Source: Gerris lacustris (Eukaryota > Arthropoda > Insecta > Hemiptera > Gerridae). Taken from it: a DNA stretch of 64,000 nucleotides. Positions 34,375 through 46,179 of this stretch are shown here, piece by piece. The notes below the pieces were generated by a model that searched no databases, was not told where the DNA came from, and was given only the letters and a program-made list of their open reading frames with translations. A program made the position numbers and the translations under genes. Numbering within the stretch: position 1 is the first letter of the stretch; every line of letters starts with the position of its first letter. Location: contig OX578282.1 in assembly GCA_951217055.1 (NCBI GenBank), positions 11,347,877 through 11,411,876 of the forward strand, in the 5' to 3' direction.

Positions 34375-35025
34375 TTAAATGTATTTTTATTCATATTTTA
34401 CCATTTTGGTAGTATTCATACTACAGAAAGATTAAATTTTAATTTAAATCAAATTATAATTATTATTAACTACGGGAAACAGACAGAGAAAAATACACTC
34501 CAGCGCCGGGATTTGAACCACGGGCCTCTATATTTCCAGTATAGCGCTCTGCCAACTAAGCTACGCAGGAGAATGAGTTTCTCTGACGTAAATGATACCT
34601 TGTCCCGAATTTAAGCTTTCAATTTTCCACATAAGTCTTAGAAGTCAACATTAATGACATAGAACTAGACCGAGAAATAACGCTTATAATTATAAAGTAC
34701 CCAATTAGTACCTGTACTTAGTACAATCAATTAGAAATTCATATTTTACCATTTTGGTAGTATTCATATACTACAGAAAGATTAAATTTTAATTTAAATC
34801 AAATTATAATTATTAACTACGGGAAACAGACAGAGAAAAATACACTCCAGCGCCGGGATTTGAACCACGGGCCTCTATATTTCCAGTATAGCGCTCATAG
34901 TTGGTAGAGCGCTATACTGGAAATATAGAGGCCCGTGGTTCAAATCCCGGCGCTGGAGTGTATTTTTCTCTGTCTGTTTCCCGTAGTTAATAATAATTAT
35001 AATTTGATTTAAATGTATTTTTATT
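34375..35025. mobile_element. tRNA-containing retro-satellite, locus 1
   Basis: Two minus-strand monomers in tandem (step 347 bp) are followed by a truncated plus-strand monomer. The junction at about 34,893-34,907 is a near-perfect palindrome centre with arms of about 100 bp. The insert is bounded by the 17-base direct repeat TTAAATGTATTTTTATT at 34,375-34,391 and 35,009-35,025, a target duplication of the length produced by LINE machinery. Each monomer carries a tRNA-like cloverleaf, a TCTCTGTCTGTTTCCCGT block, a (TAA)n-like AT-rich block and the near-palindrome GTAGTATTCATACTAC. Confidence 0.75.
34499..34570 (-). pseudogene. tRNA-like cloverleaf, locus 1
   Basis: A 72-nt cloverleaf on the minus strand with A box TAGCTTAGTTGG (one change here, GGCAGAGC) and B box GGTTCAAATCC. 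The anticodon stem is CTATA/TATAG and the loop CTGGAAA places GGA at the anticodon. The T stem has two mismatches. It belongs to the satellite, not to a host tRNA gene. Confidence 0.7.
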
Positions 35026-35957
35026 TAATAATGATAAAAATCTTGGTATATTATAAATATGTTAATGAATGATTGTCAAAGGTCAACAAAAACTTGTTTA
35101 AAATTAGTGATGGCAAATTGCAACACAATGCTGATTAGGTAAAGAAAATAATAAAATTTGTTGCTATGAAAAACTTTTTTTTTTATTGTTTTATATTATC
35201 ATTATACAAATTTTCCTCTCGTGTGGTTTATAATATTTTTATTTATTTATTTTTTAAAACAATAAATTTAAAATGCAAATGAAGTTGGAGAAGTTGAGAA
35301 GGGTAGGTTTGTTCACCCTGTCGTGACTCTAGGTAGGTTTAGGGTTTTGTTAATCATTCAGACTTGAGTTTTTCACGTTCCCACAGAGGTCGGGGTATTA
35401 AACCCAGCTTTACCTCTCCGGCAGCAAAAACAGATCTATACAAACGAGGTAACGAAGCGGCAAGGAAACGACAAAATATTGAAGAAAACCCGGTTAAAAT
35501 CTCTAAATATAGTTATTCATTTTAGGGGTAAAACGGGAATGAGATTAATTTGTTTTGATTTTCAAATAAATAGAAGAAAATGTTTTTTTTTTCATTTTTG
35601 AAAAGAAATTGATATTTATTTACACTTTATTTATTTCATATTTATAGATTAACTATGTGGAATGAACAGGAACTACAACCTTAAATGTTAAAACTGTACT
35701 TTGTAAAAAACAGCTTTGTACTAAATATAATATGTGAACATAAAACTTTTATAAACAAATTTAATAGACGACTTTAACTACTTACAACTTCACTTTTTAC
35801 TTTATTGTATAAAGAGAGAAGGTATGTGTATAAAAGAAAAGTGGTTTTCAAAAAATTTCTGTCTATCGTCTTTGCAGAAGCGTGAAGCCTACTACTGGGC
35901 CGATTTTTGCATTGAGGTTCAGAAAAATCATACTCAATAAATTGAGAACAATTGAAA
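35026..35957. other. AT-rich spacer
   Basis: A fragment GTCTATCGTCTTTGCAGAAG...CCGATTTTTGC at about 35,860-35,910 resembles the middle of family D. Nothing else recognised. Confidence 0.45.
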
Positions 35958-36177
35958 AAAATAGACTGGTGTGGCACATAGCTTCCTCGCATCCTATCCA
36001 CGTACTTTATTGATTTTATGCTTTTACAAGCCATTATTGTCTAATTGGTCTAATTGTTTCCCCCGTTTTTTTTTAATCTGTCAAAATTATTTTTATTTTT
36101 TACACACACTAACTTGGGTAACTTTCGACAAAAATTGAAGCTATAGGTGTAAATAAATGTATGTTTGTGCGCATGTA

Positions 36178-36869
36178 ATAATAATAAATATTCTTTATTC
36201 CACCACTTGAAAAAAACATGTAGTACAATTTCACTAATAATACAAAAGATAAGTATAAATAACACCCATTTAGTTGCTAAACAATAAACAATATTATGTG
36301 GTGAGAGTCCTCAGTAGGTGTCGCAGCACCTAGAGAGAGGACTCCTCCGTCTCTCAATTTAGTCAGTATTTATTTATTTTATTTTATTTTATTATTATTA
36401 TTTATATACAGATACATATACATACACACACCTACGACCTACATACACATACACACATACATACACACTTATACATATTATATTACATTATACTTTTAAT
36501 TATTTATTCATTCATTCCTTATCCATCTATTTATTTTTTATATATTTGTATTGATGTAGCTTAATCATTATTTTGTCGAGTTAGTAAGTGTTGTTTAATT
36601 TTGTTTTTATAAGTGTTAATGTTAGTAATCTGTCTAAGTTCTGTTGGTAGTTTGTTATAGTAAATTGGTCCAAGGTACGTTGCGTGTCGTTGTTTTCTAG
36701 TTGTGTGAGTCTGTGGTATTAGCATCTTTAGATGAGTCTAAAACCTAGTCGAGTAATTGTGAATTATTGGTATTTTGTCAGTGTCAAAAAAATGCAATAG
36801 AACTGCTTTCTGATATAAATATTTAACTGACAGTACTTTTAATCGAGATAGGTCTGGCGAGATAGATGT
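36178..36869 (-). mobile_element. 5'-truncated LINE inserted in family A
   Basis: On the minus strand the insert carries an ORF2 C-terminus, an AT-rich 3' UTR containing (CATACA)n-like sequence at 36,415-36,475, and ends GAATAAAGAATATTTATTATT followed by the target. The tail is of the ATT/TTA-repeat type rather than poly-A. A 3' UTR hairpin with GGTGTCGCAGCACC is at 36,317-36,332. Flanking ATGT/ACAT is the only visible duplication. Confidence 0.75.
36561..36866 (-). pseudogene. LINE ORF2 C-terminus (reverse transcriptase polyprotein)
   Basis: A 101-codon stretch with a single internal stop (after codon 42) ends at a natural TAA. Its end shows GPIYYNKLPTELRQI, then NTYKNKIKQHLL. This is the hallmark of the C-terminal region of LINE ORF2 in the Jockey/CR1/Rex-type groups: an aromatic followed by Asn-x-Leu-Pro, (I/L)-(R/K), and Phe/Tyr-Lys-x-x-(I/L)-Lys. 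An upstream part reads RLKVLSVKYLYQKAVLLHF. The polymerase and endonuclease domains are missing. Confidence 0.75.
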
Positions 36870-37110
36870 GGAAGAGAAACATGTGCAGAAGGTTGAAACT
36901 TATATGGGACCAACAATGGGCTAATTATGGCCTACCACCCAAATTTCATTAAAATTGGACGTGTAGTTTTTAAGATAATATGTTGGTTCGGAAAAATTGA
37001 ACGACAGACAGACACGGAACCAAAAATTTTCCATGATGTTTGAAACGGATTTCTGTCTTGGAATTTTTGAAATCGGAGACCTAAAATTTTTTCGTTCTCA
37101 GAACTCATTT

Positions 37111-37889
37111 GGTCTAATTAAGTTAATTCCTAGTCAAAGTCTTTTTCTTAAAACCAAACTATATTTCTTTTATTATTTTTTTTTTTTCGTTAGAGATATT
37201 TATGTACAAATTATTTAATATTTTTTTAATGGATTCTTATTTATAATTTATTTCTTCGAGTTTGGATACAATCCAATATTTTTTGTGAGGAAATAGTGGC
37301 GTCATAAACATATTCTAATAGTATTTTTCCTTAAATAGTAATAAATCTTTTGTATCAAATAATCTTTTGTAGTCTTTTGTATTTTTTTTAATTTTTTCAA
37401 TTTATTTTATTAATAGTTTTTAATGTGACAATATTTTTATTTGATAGCACACGCATTAATATTGATAATGACCCGCAAGTGTGCTATCTTAATGAAAATA
37501 TCCTTGGCACCTTTTCTTGTAATAGAGATTAATATACCTCTCATAGATGATATAATTTATCAGTTTTACATCTGGTGGTCAATATATGGATAAATAATAT
37601 AGCCTGTAGTGACTATGACAACGAAGAATCCTTTTTGCGTAATTTTATTTATGTACTAATAAAATATAATACAATTAAACAATGTGATAAATTGTTCAAT
37701 TTATGTAACAATTTACATTGCTATTGTTATAAAATACCTTTTCGATTATGTTTTATAAAAGGATAATTTTAGTCTTGGGCTTTATTTGTATTTCTAGTTA
37801 GCATGAATGAAATAACATTTCAAATATAAACAAAGTTATAAGAAATTGGATATTTTATTGTTATAGTGTTAAAATGTTAAAACATATTT
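37111..37889. other. AT-rich spacer with one clean hairpin
   Basis: GATAGCACAC at 37,443-37,452 faces GTGTGCTATC at 37,479-37,488, a 10-bp stem with a 26-nt loop. Not followed by a T run on either strand beyond background. Confidence 0.5.
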
Positions 37890-37985
37890 TGCTTCCGAGC
37901 TTACCGAAGGTAACGGAAGCTATGTGATCGTTCTGAAGAACGAAAAAAATTGTAGGTCTCCGATTTCAAAACTTCTAAGACAGAA
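37890..37985 (-). repeat. Family A right-end fragment
   Basis: About 95 bp with GCTTCCGAGCTTACCGAAGG, cut at the CAAGACAGAA block. Confidence 0.8.
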
Positions 37986-38869
37986 TAATCTAATCAATAA
38001 TCTAATAATAATCTCCTTCCTTGGGCTAAATAATGGTAATTTAAAACATTATACATAGTTCATGATTATGTGACAACAGGTAGAGTAAGGGAAAACAGTT
38101 CCAACAATAATCATTCTAATTTCTAAACTACTTCATTTCATGATTGCAGATTAGTAATTCTAAATTTTCTTTGTATAAAGATATTTTATTTTTTCCAATT
38201 ACATATTTCCTATCTTCCTGACACCTTTTTTTTATTGTTATTTTATCGATCTAATGTGATTAGGGAGTTCATTATTCTTTACAACGCTATTGTAATCTAT
38301 AGAGCATAGAATATCCCTCTCTCAATTGTTATACCTTGCAATAATCTGTTGGTATTATTAATAATAAATTTAAACTTTTCTAAGCAGAGTTTGAGTTATT
38401 CCTCTTTCATTAATAAATTATACCTAAAGATTACTTTACAACCTTGTTATTATAACAAGAGGTTATTTACCGTCTTCCTCACGGTCTATTAGATGCCTTT
38501 TAATATTCGAACCTAAAGTTTAAATATCGATCTCCTGTACAATACAATATAAAGTCTTAGTCAATTTAACAATGGCTCCGATTCCTTTACCCTTGTCCTT
38601 TGCCCAGGCACCTTCAACAACCTTTCAAGGTCAATTTCCATGGTGAACTTTGTTTATTGTTAAAAAGCCTTTCCTGCCTGATATGACCATGTCAATTTAA
38701 TGGTCTGACAGTTTTTAGAGTAAGTTAACGATGTTATTTCAAGTGGAAGACGTACTGTTGATAAACATTTGTGAGTTTCCCATAGCCTATAGTGTTCTAC
38801 TTATATTTTTGAAAGTTCTTTTCATAAAATCATTTTTTTTTTTTTAATTAATTAATTATTGTATAAAAG
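37986..38869. other. Unassigned spacer
   Basis: 38,540-38,700 is GC-richer; no motif found. Confidence 0.5.
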
Positions 38870-39090
38870 TTTTTCCAATTAGTGTAGCATATAGAGCTGA
38901 AGGTTGATATACTTTGCTTAAATGTGACATGCTATTCATATTTTGAAACAGACATGAGACCACAAAATGTTCTTTGTCGGTAAAACGAGTTTCTGTTAAG
39001 ATTTTTTATTTTTATTTAGAGACAAATTAATTGGTCTTTTAATGATCATCAATACTTATACTACCTTTGGCAAGCTCTGAAATAAAATTG
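38870..39090 (+). repeat. Family A, heavily eroded and internally deleted
   Basis: Left-end (CCAATTAGTGTAGCATATAG) and right-end (CTACCTTTGGCAAGCTCTG) marks are only about 200 bp apart. Confidence 0.6.
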
Positions 39091-39356
39091 ATTGAGATTT
39101 GTTTTTTATTTAGGTAAATTCACGAATATAAACCGCGGTTTAGGTATACTTTTATTCTATTTCACTAATTTTTACGCCAATTTAAAATAGGAATACTTTA
39201 TACAAGAACACAATTTTAAAGTGTACTAAATGGGCCAACATTTGTTAACTTTTCACTTACCCACTTTTTAGGTTTTTGAGTTATAACAGCTCAAAATATT
39301 ACCAAATTTTTAAGTTATTATAATAAATAATTTCAAGATAAAAAGAACTTTTTATA

Positions 39357-39968
39357 TACTACGTTTTTAAATTTTCTGTTGAATCGTATGTAATGTTGAT
39401 AATATAATTGTTATTGTTATATAATATATAATGTTAGTGAAAAAAAAATAGTTCCAAATTTATTTATTTCACATAAATGTCAACCATCTAGAGAGCTGAT
39501 CTTAAACCTATAAAAGGACAAATCTTTGTACAAAGGATCTCCCCAACACCAAATCTAAACCGTGCCATCGATATATTTGCAATAATATAAATAATATAAT
39601 CGATAAAAAATATAATCGATATATTTCCTGTTTTGCTGTCATTCAATGTTTATCTCTTATTTATAAAAATCACAAATTTGAATCTCGTCAAAATGAAGAT
39701 TGTAAATATGGGACATAGCAAATCAAATAAAATTACTTGCGGCTTTTTTCCGAACTAACTTACCATACGGCAAAATTTGCTGAAGCCCAATTAAATTTTG
39801 CTGAAAGATGGCTAAAAGTATTAAAATAATGCATTGTCATCGTGTTCTGAGCTATGCTAAAAATTTCAAATGTCTAGCTATTCGGGAAGTTAGTTAGAAA
39901 TCGATTGCCAGATTTGTACCGGACAAACAAACAAACAAACGAGAAAACAAGCTAATAAAAACGTAGTA
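39357..39968 (-). mobile_element. MITE N, full-length copy, inverted
   Basis: 612 bp between TACTACGTTTTTA and TAAAAACGTAGTA, in the opposite sense to the copy at 30.1 kb. Confidence 0.8.
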
Positions 39969-40392
39969 AAAACTATATTTTATTCTATAGTAAATAAGCT
40001 GTATTTAAAATAGTGATAGCCCAATGATTCAGCTTCTACTAGTTTAAGAGTAATAAAATATATGTTTAAAGATAAAGTAGATGATTTTCTGAAAACTCAA
40101 TTTAAGCCTATATAACTCCAGAACGGGTCGGAAAAAAGACTTTGTCTGTACTTACTTTTATGTGTAGTATCGCCTTCTAAAGTATTGACATCGGCGTGCA
40201 GAACACAGTATAAATACTAATTGTATTGCATACTTACAGAAGTATTAGTAATATTTCTTTTTTGTGTTTCAGGTATGACTTGATTGACAATTCTTTTATT
40301 GGTGCGTCCTATCTTCGTAAGTTATATTATATACCTACCAAAGATATTTCGTAAACATTTTATGTTAATGTTGTCGAAGTTAAATCTAAATA
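39969..40392. other. Unassigned spacer
   Basis: No repeat or gene recognised. Confidence 0.5.
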
Positions 40393-41438
40393 GACTGCCA
40401 ATTGATGTGGCACATAGCTTCCTCGCATGCTATCACGTACTTTTTGATTTTATGGTTTTACAAGCCATTATTGTCTAATTTGTTTAATTGTTTCCCCTGT
40501 TTTTTTAATCTGTCAAAATTGTTTCGATTTTTTTATACTTGAATAAAGTATCAATTAAGCAAAAGTTAAAGAGCTTAGACGGTTCAAAGTAATCTGGGGC
40601 TATCTGCGGGCTACGTTCGATAAACTATAAAAGTTTCATACAAATCAGATAAAAACTTTTGAAGCTATAGGTGTAAATTAATGTATGTTTGTGCGCATGT
40701 GGAAGAGAAAAAATGAAGGTAGAAAGTTGAAACTTATATGGGACCAACAATGGGCTACTCATGACCTACCACCCAAATTTCATTAAAATAGGACCTGTAG
40801 TTTTTAAGGATACGTTGGTTCGCAAAAATTGAACGACAGACAGACACGGAACCAAAAATGATCCCTGATTTCTGAATAGTATTTCTTTCTTGGAATTTTT
40901 GAAATCACTGAGACCTATAAATTTTTCGTTCTTCAGAACGATCTCATAGCTTCCGTTACCTTCGGTAAGCTCGGAAGCAAAACTAAAAAAAAAAAACTAA
41001 ATGAAATTTGCAGTAATTATACTCTTTATAAGACAAACATCTCCACTGAATTTCTTTTTGATATCCGCTGCCATTTTGAAAACATCAACATTTGAAACTT
41101 AAACGCTAAATAATTTAGGAATTATTTCGGCAATATCAACAAATGAAGTATCGATAGAAACTGTTTAACATGAAAGACAAAATGCAAAATGTCGCTGAAG
41201 CTGAATCTTCGACGTCCTCCATTGCCCTAGTTAGAATGGGAAGTAAGTGAAGCGATAAAGTAAACTCTCACTGTCTTTGATGCTACCACAGAAGTATTTT
41301 GGGGAGTAAATAAAACATTGTGAAGAGTGGATGTGGGCTGAATGTAAACGAGGCATTAAATTATTGTTTTTTTTACGTGGACATTTGCTAAGAGAGATGT
41401 TATTTAAACATTTCCTCTCTGTATTAACTAGATCTCTG
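40393..41438 (+). repeat. Family A reference copy plus A-associated segment
   Basis: 40,393-40,982 is the best-preserved family A copy. It opens CTGCCAATTGATGTGGCACA, has GTTTCCCC, CTATCTGCGGGCTAC, GTGCGCATGTGGAAGAG, GGACCAACAATGGGCTA, GACAGACAGACACGGAACC and ends ACCTTCGGTAAGCTCGGAAG. About twenty whole or partial copies occur in this window, in both orientations. There are no TIRs, poly-A tail or consistent target duplication, so the class is unknown. On its minus strand a frame of about 75 codons recurs in several copies. 40,985-41,438 continues with the segment shared (inverted) with 20,019-20,475. Confidence 0.85.
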
Positions 41439-42631
41439 AGAACGTCGAAAGACCTTGGACAATGGTTTTCTTTAGTTCATATTTAGTCGCGAACAGTAAT
41501 AAACTGCTAGGCAGTATAAATACCATGTTTTTGTACATTCTTTTGGGTTTGCAGCTGTAATACTCGTTGTGGTTTCGGTAATGACTTTTTTTTTCTTGCT
41601 CAATAGTGTCTATTAATTATTAAACTTTCTATTCCTTCCCGTATTTGGATCAGGGGTAAGAAGTATCTTTTTTTATAAGTGGACAATATTTACCTTACAC
41701 TACTTGGCTACAAGCGTTGAAGAATTTAACATCCCTTTCACTCTCTTAAGCTCACTTGCCCTTCCTACTTCTTTATGCCCTTCTCAAGCAATGTCATAGG
41801 GCTATTTCTGAAGGGTTCTGTAGTTTAAGGGTCCTTGTATACTAATTGCTAAGGCTTTTAGCTTTCCCTCGCCCCCTGAACACGTCGGAAGGGTTTGAAG
41901 TCAAGAAAAGGGCCTTGTTGAGCTTCGAGCTCAACGTTTGCTGATTTTGCAGCCCTTTAAGGCTTTAACCCTTCTAGTATCCAGGTCAGCCTTATTGGTT
42001 CCAATTAATTGAAGTCAGGTCCGTCCTTGAACTGCATCAATATCGCGTACCTACATAATAGATCTTCTACGTAATCCAAACTCTAATCAAGGTATTATCT
42101 TATTGGCTTATCCCTGATTTATAATTTTAGCTTCATTCAGCTTAAACTTTAACAAATATAATTTAACATCAGATCTTATAAATTAAACATAGTTTAAAAT
42201 CTCTCTTCTTGTTATAAGGTATTAACTTCCTTCATTTTTAATTGACAAATCATCGATTTCACTGAATGCAACTACATTCTTTGATTTTGCAATTTTCTTT
42301 TTGATTTTATTTATAATTTTCTCCTTTTTTCGAATCTGGAGGCAAAATAGGACTCTTATACATTAATGTGCTTGATGTCTGTCTATATGTTACCCAGTTA
42401 TGTTACATTTTATAACCCAAACACTGGATAATTATAGCGTAGACCCCCCAAAAAACATCCCTCAAAAACAAGAGGTTGAACATTTTTTTGTGAATTTAAA
42501 TGCGTCTTAACAAATCAAATAATTTTTTTTTTTTTTTTTTTTTTTTAAATAAAAAAACCTATGTTGCAAATATTTAGTGAAGAAATAACGTCTACCTTTT
42601 ACCAAAATCTTTTACTCGTCCATTTTTATCT
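41439..42631. other. Unassigned, GC-richer 41,640-42,070
   Basis: A stretch of near-balanced composition with no open frame on either strand, possibly the relic of an older element. A/T runs follow at 42,523-42,547. Confidence 0.45.
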
Positions 42632-42975
42632 TCTCATAAAGAGAAAGTATTGTGATGGCACGAAAATTCGATTTTGATTTACACGTTTGAGATCCCTTTA
42701 AGTACAAAAAAGTGTTTTTTTTTTTTTTTTTAAAATATCTGTTTTTCGTCTGTGCATACGCATTACGCATGGACCCTCATACTCCGAGGTGAAACCGAGA
42801 AATTTATGTCAGCCCCAAATTTGGGGGCACTACCCTCCATAAACTCAGAAAAAACGTGAAAAAGAGTATTTCTTTAAAACGGTTCCGACGATTTTGATTA
42901 AAATTGTTCTAAAATGTAGTACATTTAAATACGAATCTAACGATATAAGCCGTTTTCCCCGGGAAAAATATAGTT
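42632..42975 (-). repeat. Family D copy
   Basis: Starts with the terminal AAAGAGAAAGTATTGTGATG hairpin end and runs to CCCGGGAAAA-type sequence. TTTGGGGGCACTACC and a GTCTGTGC block identify it. Confidence 0.8.
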
Positions 42976-43339
42976 TTTCCGTGGTAGGCTGTAAAATAGT
43001 AACTTTAGAACCTAAAAAACATAGCTAAAATCCATTTTTTCATTACGTGGACTTAAAAAATCTTTTCATTACTCCTAGCAGTAAAGATAAAATGTTTACG
43101 TCCTAGGACGTTAAAATTTTTTTCTTTCGTACTGGTAGTTATCAAAACTTCCGTTTTAGCGCTGCAATCTTTGTAGATAGCTTCTTAGTAAGATTAAAAT
43201 CCACTAGATGTCAATGCGTTTTATTTATCTTTTCTTATAGTGTAACCGCTTTTTTTTTAAATCTTAAGTATGTACTAATATTTGTTATTATTATATTATT
43301 GATTATTGATTAATATTTAATGTTTTTTCATTGTCTGCT

Positions 43340-43482
43340 ACCTCGGAGAAAATAGCATATGCTACACGACTGTGAAGTGTTTTTTCTTTACCTTGGCAAT
43401 ATTTATTAGTAAATGTAATTTCCGCGGTAAAGAAAAAACTCACTTCACAGCCTAGTAACATAATATACTATTCCGAGATATT
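43340..43482. repeat. Long palindrome
   Basis: Outer arms CCTCGGAGAAAATAG... and CTATTCCGAG, inner arms CTGTGAAGTG(TT)TTTTCTTTACC and GGTAAAGAAAAAACTCACTT face each other across about 35 bp. The CTTTACC...GGTAAAG core resembles the hairpin of the Crypton-like units. Confidence 0.75.
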
Positions 43483-44917
43483 GATGAAAATATAGAAAAT
43501 AAAAAGTTTCTAGGATTTAAATTGTCTACGCTCTTTGAGTGAGCTAAAACAAGATGCTTGCCCAATTTATTTATTCTTCCCTTTAATTTAAGGTCAGCGG
43601 CCTTTTATTTTCGAATAATGTAATTGTTGAAATGAAAGCCAATCAATTACAGAGTATTTTTATGGGTTTTTTTTGGTATTATTTTATCTTCAATAAACCT
43701 TTTGCTTTTAGTCCCCTTTTTCACTTCCTAGTTTTTTTTCACATGTCAATAATTAGTTTATCTTTTCGTTTGGGTTACGACATTTTATAAATATATCAGC
43801 TAATAATATTAAACTGTATTTCATATTAAGTTAAAAAACATGTTTCAAGGGGTAAGTAAATTAAGTAATAGGATTTTAGTTAAATTGAATAATAATATTT
43901 TGTAATTTGTATTTCGTATCATAAAATAGAAGTAAAGCTTGTGTGAATGAACGTATTTTCAATATACATATTAAATTTACCAGCCAGCTAAATAAACCTA
44001 ATAACTAAATATATATATATATAATATATAATTGTAGTTTCGAAAAATCAAGTATATGTCTTGGAAAGTTACAAAAAAAAAAATATTTTTTTCAATAGTA
44101 AGTGCCTAGTAAGTGCTTTATCGTTATCAAACGAAGTTTAATGTTATCAAAATGTTATCAAAAAAGTTGTTCAAAAGAAATACTGAGTAAGAAGTAAGAA
44201 TACAACATTTTAAAACCCTCCACCTACTTTGATATATTGTAATATTTGCCATCTTTTTTTTAATTGTTGAAGATATTAAATAATTTCGTTGGGAAAAGTT
44301 TTTAAAAAATTGATAAATTATGCAAGTGCAAAAAAGTTTTAGTTTACTTTCATTCGTCTGATAAGACATTTAGATGATTATTATAAGAAATAAGAATAAT
44401 AAAAATAACAAAACACAAATAATTCACGATTAAATTTAATTTCATACAAACAATTCACAGTGGTATTTTCGAAGTTTGAAATCAATTTTATCTCCAGTAG
44501 GGAGAAAAAGTTATGATTTTGAATTAGTTTAGAGGGACTAAAGTAAGTCTTTTCATCCCTGAACTCCAAAAGTAGGAAGAAAAAGTAAAAATAGGGCGAA
44601 ATAGTAAAGATTGCAACTTAATTATTTTATAAATACAAGAAAATGAATGGCTAATGTTATGGAGTTGTTGAATCAGGTTGGCGGCACTGCTCTTTCGATC
44701 ATGTTTATCTTTGTTTATAACCTGCATTTAAATAACCTTCTATTTGAGTTTAATTCCAATTCTTATTTGTTTTTAATATTGAATCTCTTAAATCTGCTAT
44801 TATAAGTGCTAATAATTATTGTTATTTATTAAAATAATAAATAAAAACTGCGCAATAGACGAAAATGTGTATTTTCTTTCTACTTGAGATGAAATATCGT
44901 ATGCCTCGTGAGTAAGG
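43483..44917. other. AT-rich spacer, nothing recognised
   Basis: Several 60-80-codon frames are composition-driven; none shows a motif. Confidence 0.55.
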
Positions 44918-45155
44918 TGCCATTATTCCCCTCGCGATAATTATCTCCCTCGGCTGCGCCTCAGGAGCAAATTATTAGGGACCATGGTTCCTTCGGCTTC
45001 GCCTCAAGAACCAACTTTTTCGCTCAGGGAATAAAGTGCCATTATTCCCCTCACGATAATTATCTCCCTCGGCTTCGCCTCGGGAGCTAATTAGTAGGGA
45101 CCATGGTTCCTTCGGCTTCGCCTCAAGAACCAACTTTTTCGCTCAGGGAATAATG
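44918..45155. repeat. 118-bp GC-rich tandem duplication
   Basis: GTGCCATTATTCCCCTC starts at 44,918 and 45,036. Each unit holds CCCTCGGCTTCGCCTCGGGAG-like and GGTTCCTTCGGCTTCGCCTC self-complementary segments, and the whole is bounded by GCCATTATTCCC and GGGAATAATGGC. Units are about 97% alike by eye. It stands out from the AT-rich surroundings. Confidence 0.9.
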
Positions 45156-46101
45156 GCTTACTTTACTCCCTAAGTGCATAAATAACAATTATGGCACAGA
45201 AAACACAATAATTAGCACTAATTAGGGTTTCGAGAAGTATATCTACGAAACCCTAAAAAGTTATCAGATTCTGTAGAAATTAAATTATTTTTATAGTTTT
45301 TATTGTAACGTTATGTTTTTTAAAGAAGTGTAGTTAAACGCGAATAGACAAGCCTGGCCTCGTGTTCAGGAGGGCCTAAAATACTTTAAGTCACTTGAAA
45401 TACTAAATTAGAATATTCTTTCCGATTATAATAACTTTTTTTAAGAGAGAGAAAGCATAAAACAGTAGAATAGAAATGTCAAAAAATGTGGGTTCAAAAG
45501 TGTAATATTTCTCATAAAGAAAAAAATATGTTACAAATAATAAACATTGAAAAAAAGAGGAAAAACCATATCTTTTTTAAAATAATAAAAAAACGAAAAA
45601 TGAAATCTTCATAATAACTTTTTCTTACTGTCCATTATTCAAGAGCTTTTAAGAATAAAAACTTAAAAGAAAATAAAAACTAAAAATATAAAACCAGACT
45701 TCTTTTTAATATACGAAAAAAAGAACGTAAAAATGGAATCCATTTGAATATTATTTGTCTGAGGAAGGTTTTTAAATTTAGTATTCAAGATGTTATAGGG
45801 AAGTCATTCAGAAGAAACAAGTGTCAGTCATAAAACAAATATTTTACCATTCGAGTGTAAATTTCATCACCTTAAAAAAATAAATAAAAGTTTAAAATAG
45901 TTTTATAAAGATTTATTAAAACATTCATAATGATAACAACAAAGCCAGTCGTCGAGTAATATAACATGAGCTTACAAAGCCTGACTTAAACACCTGCGTT
46001 AAAACATATGTGGTTTGATTCTTAGATAGGCGAGACATATACTATGAGATACAACTACTGATTTCATCAAGTGAATTTGTGAAGATGCTAGTCCAACCAT
46101 C

Positions 46102-46104
<3 letters not shown>
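45156..46104. other. AT-rich spacer
   Basis: AGGGTTTCG and CGAAACCCT flank a short loop at 45,225-45,255, a small hairpin. Remainder unassigned. Confidence 0.5.

Positions 46105-46177
<73 letters not shown>
46105..46177. repeat. (AT)n microsatellite
   Basis: About 73 bp of pure AT. Confidence 0.97.

Positions 46178-46179
<2 letters not shown>

Larger units (their letters stand above)
35958..37110 (+). repeat. Family A copy split by a LINE
   Basis: Left part 35,958-36,177 and right part 36,866-37,110 form one forward A copy. The break falls inside the GCGCATGTGGAAGAG block, and ATGT is repeated on both sides of the insert. Confidence 0.85.

Noticed and set aside
41640..42070. Decayed gene suggested by higher GC
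   Set aside because: No frame survives on either strand and no motif could be recognised.
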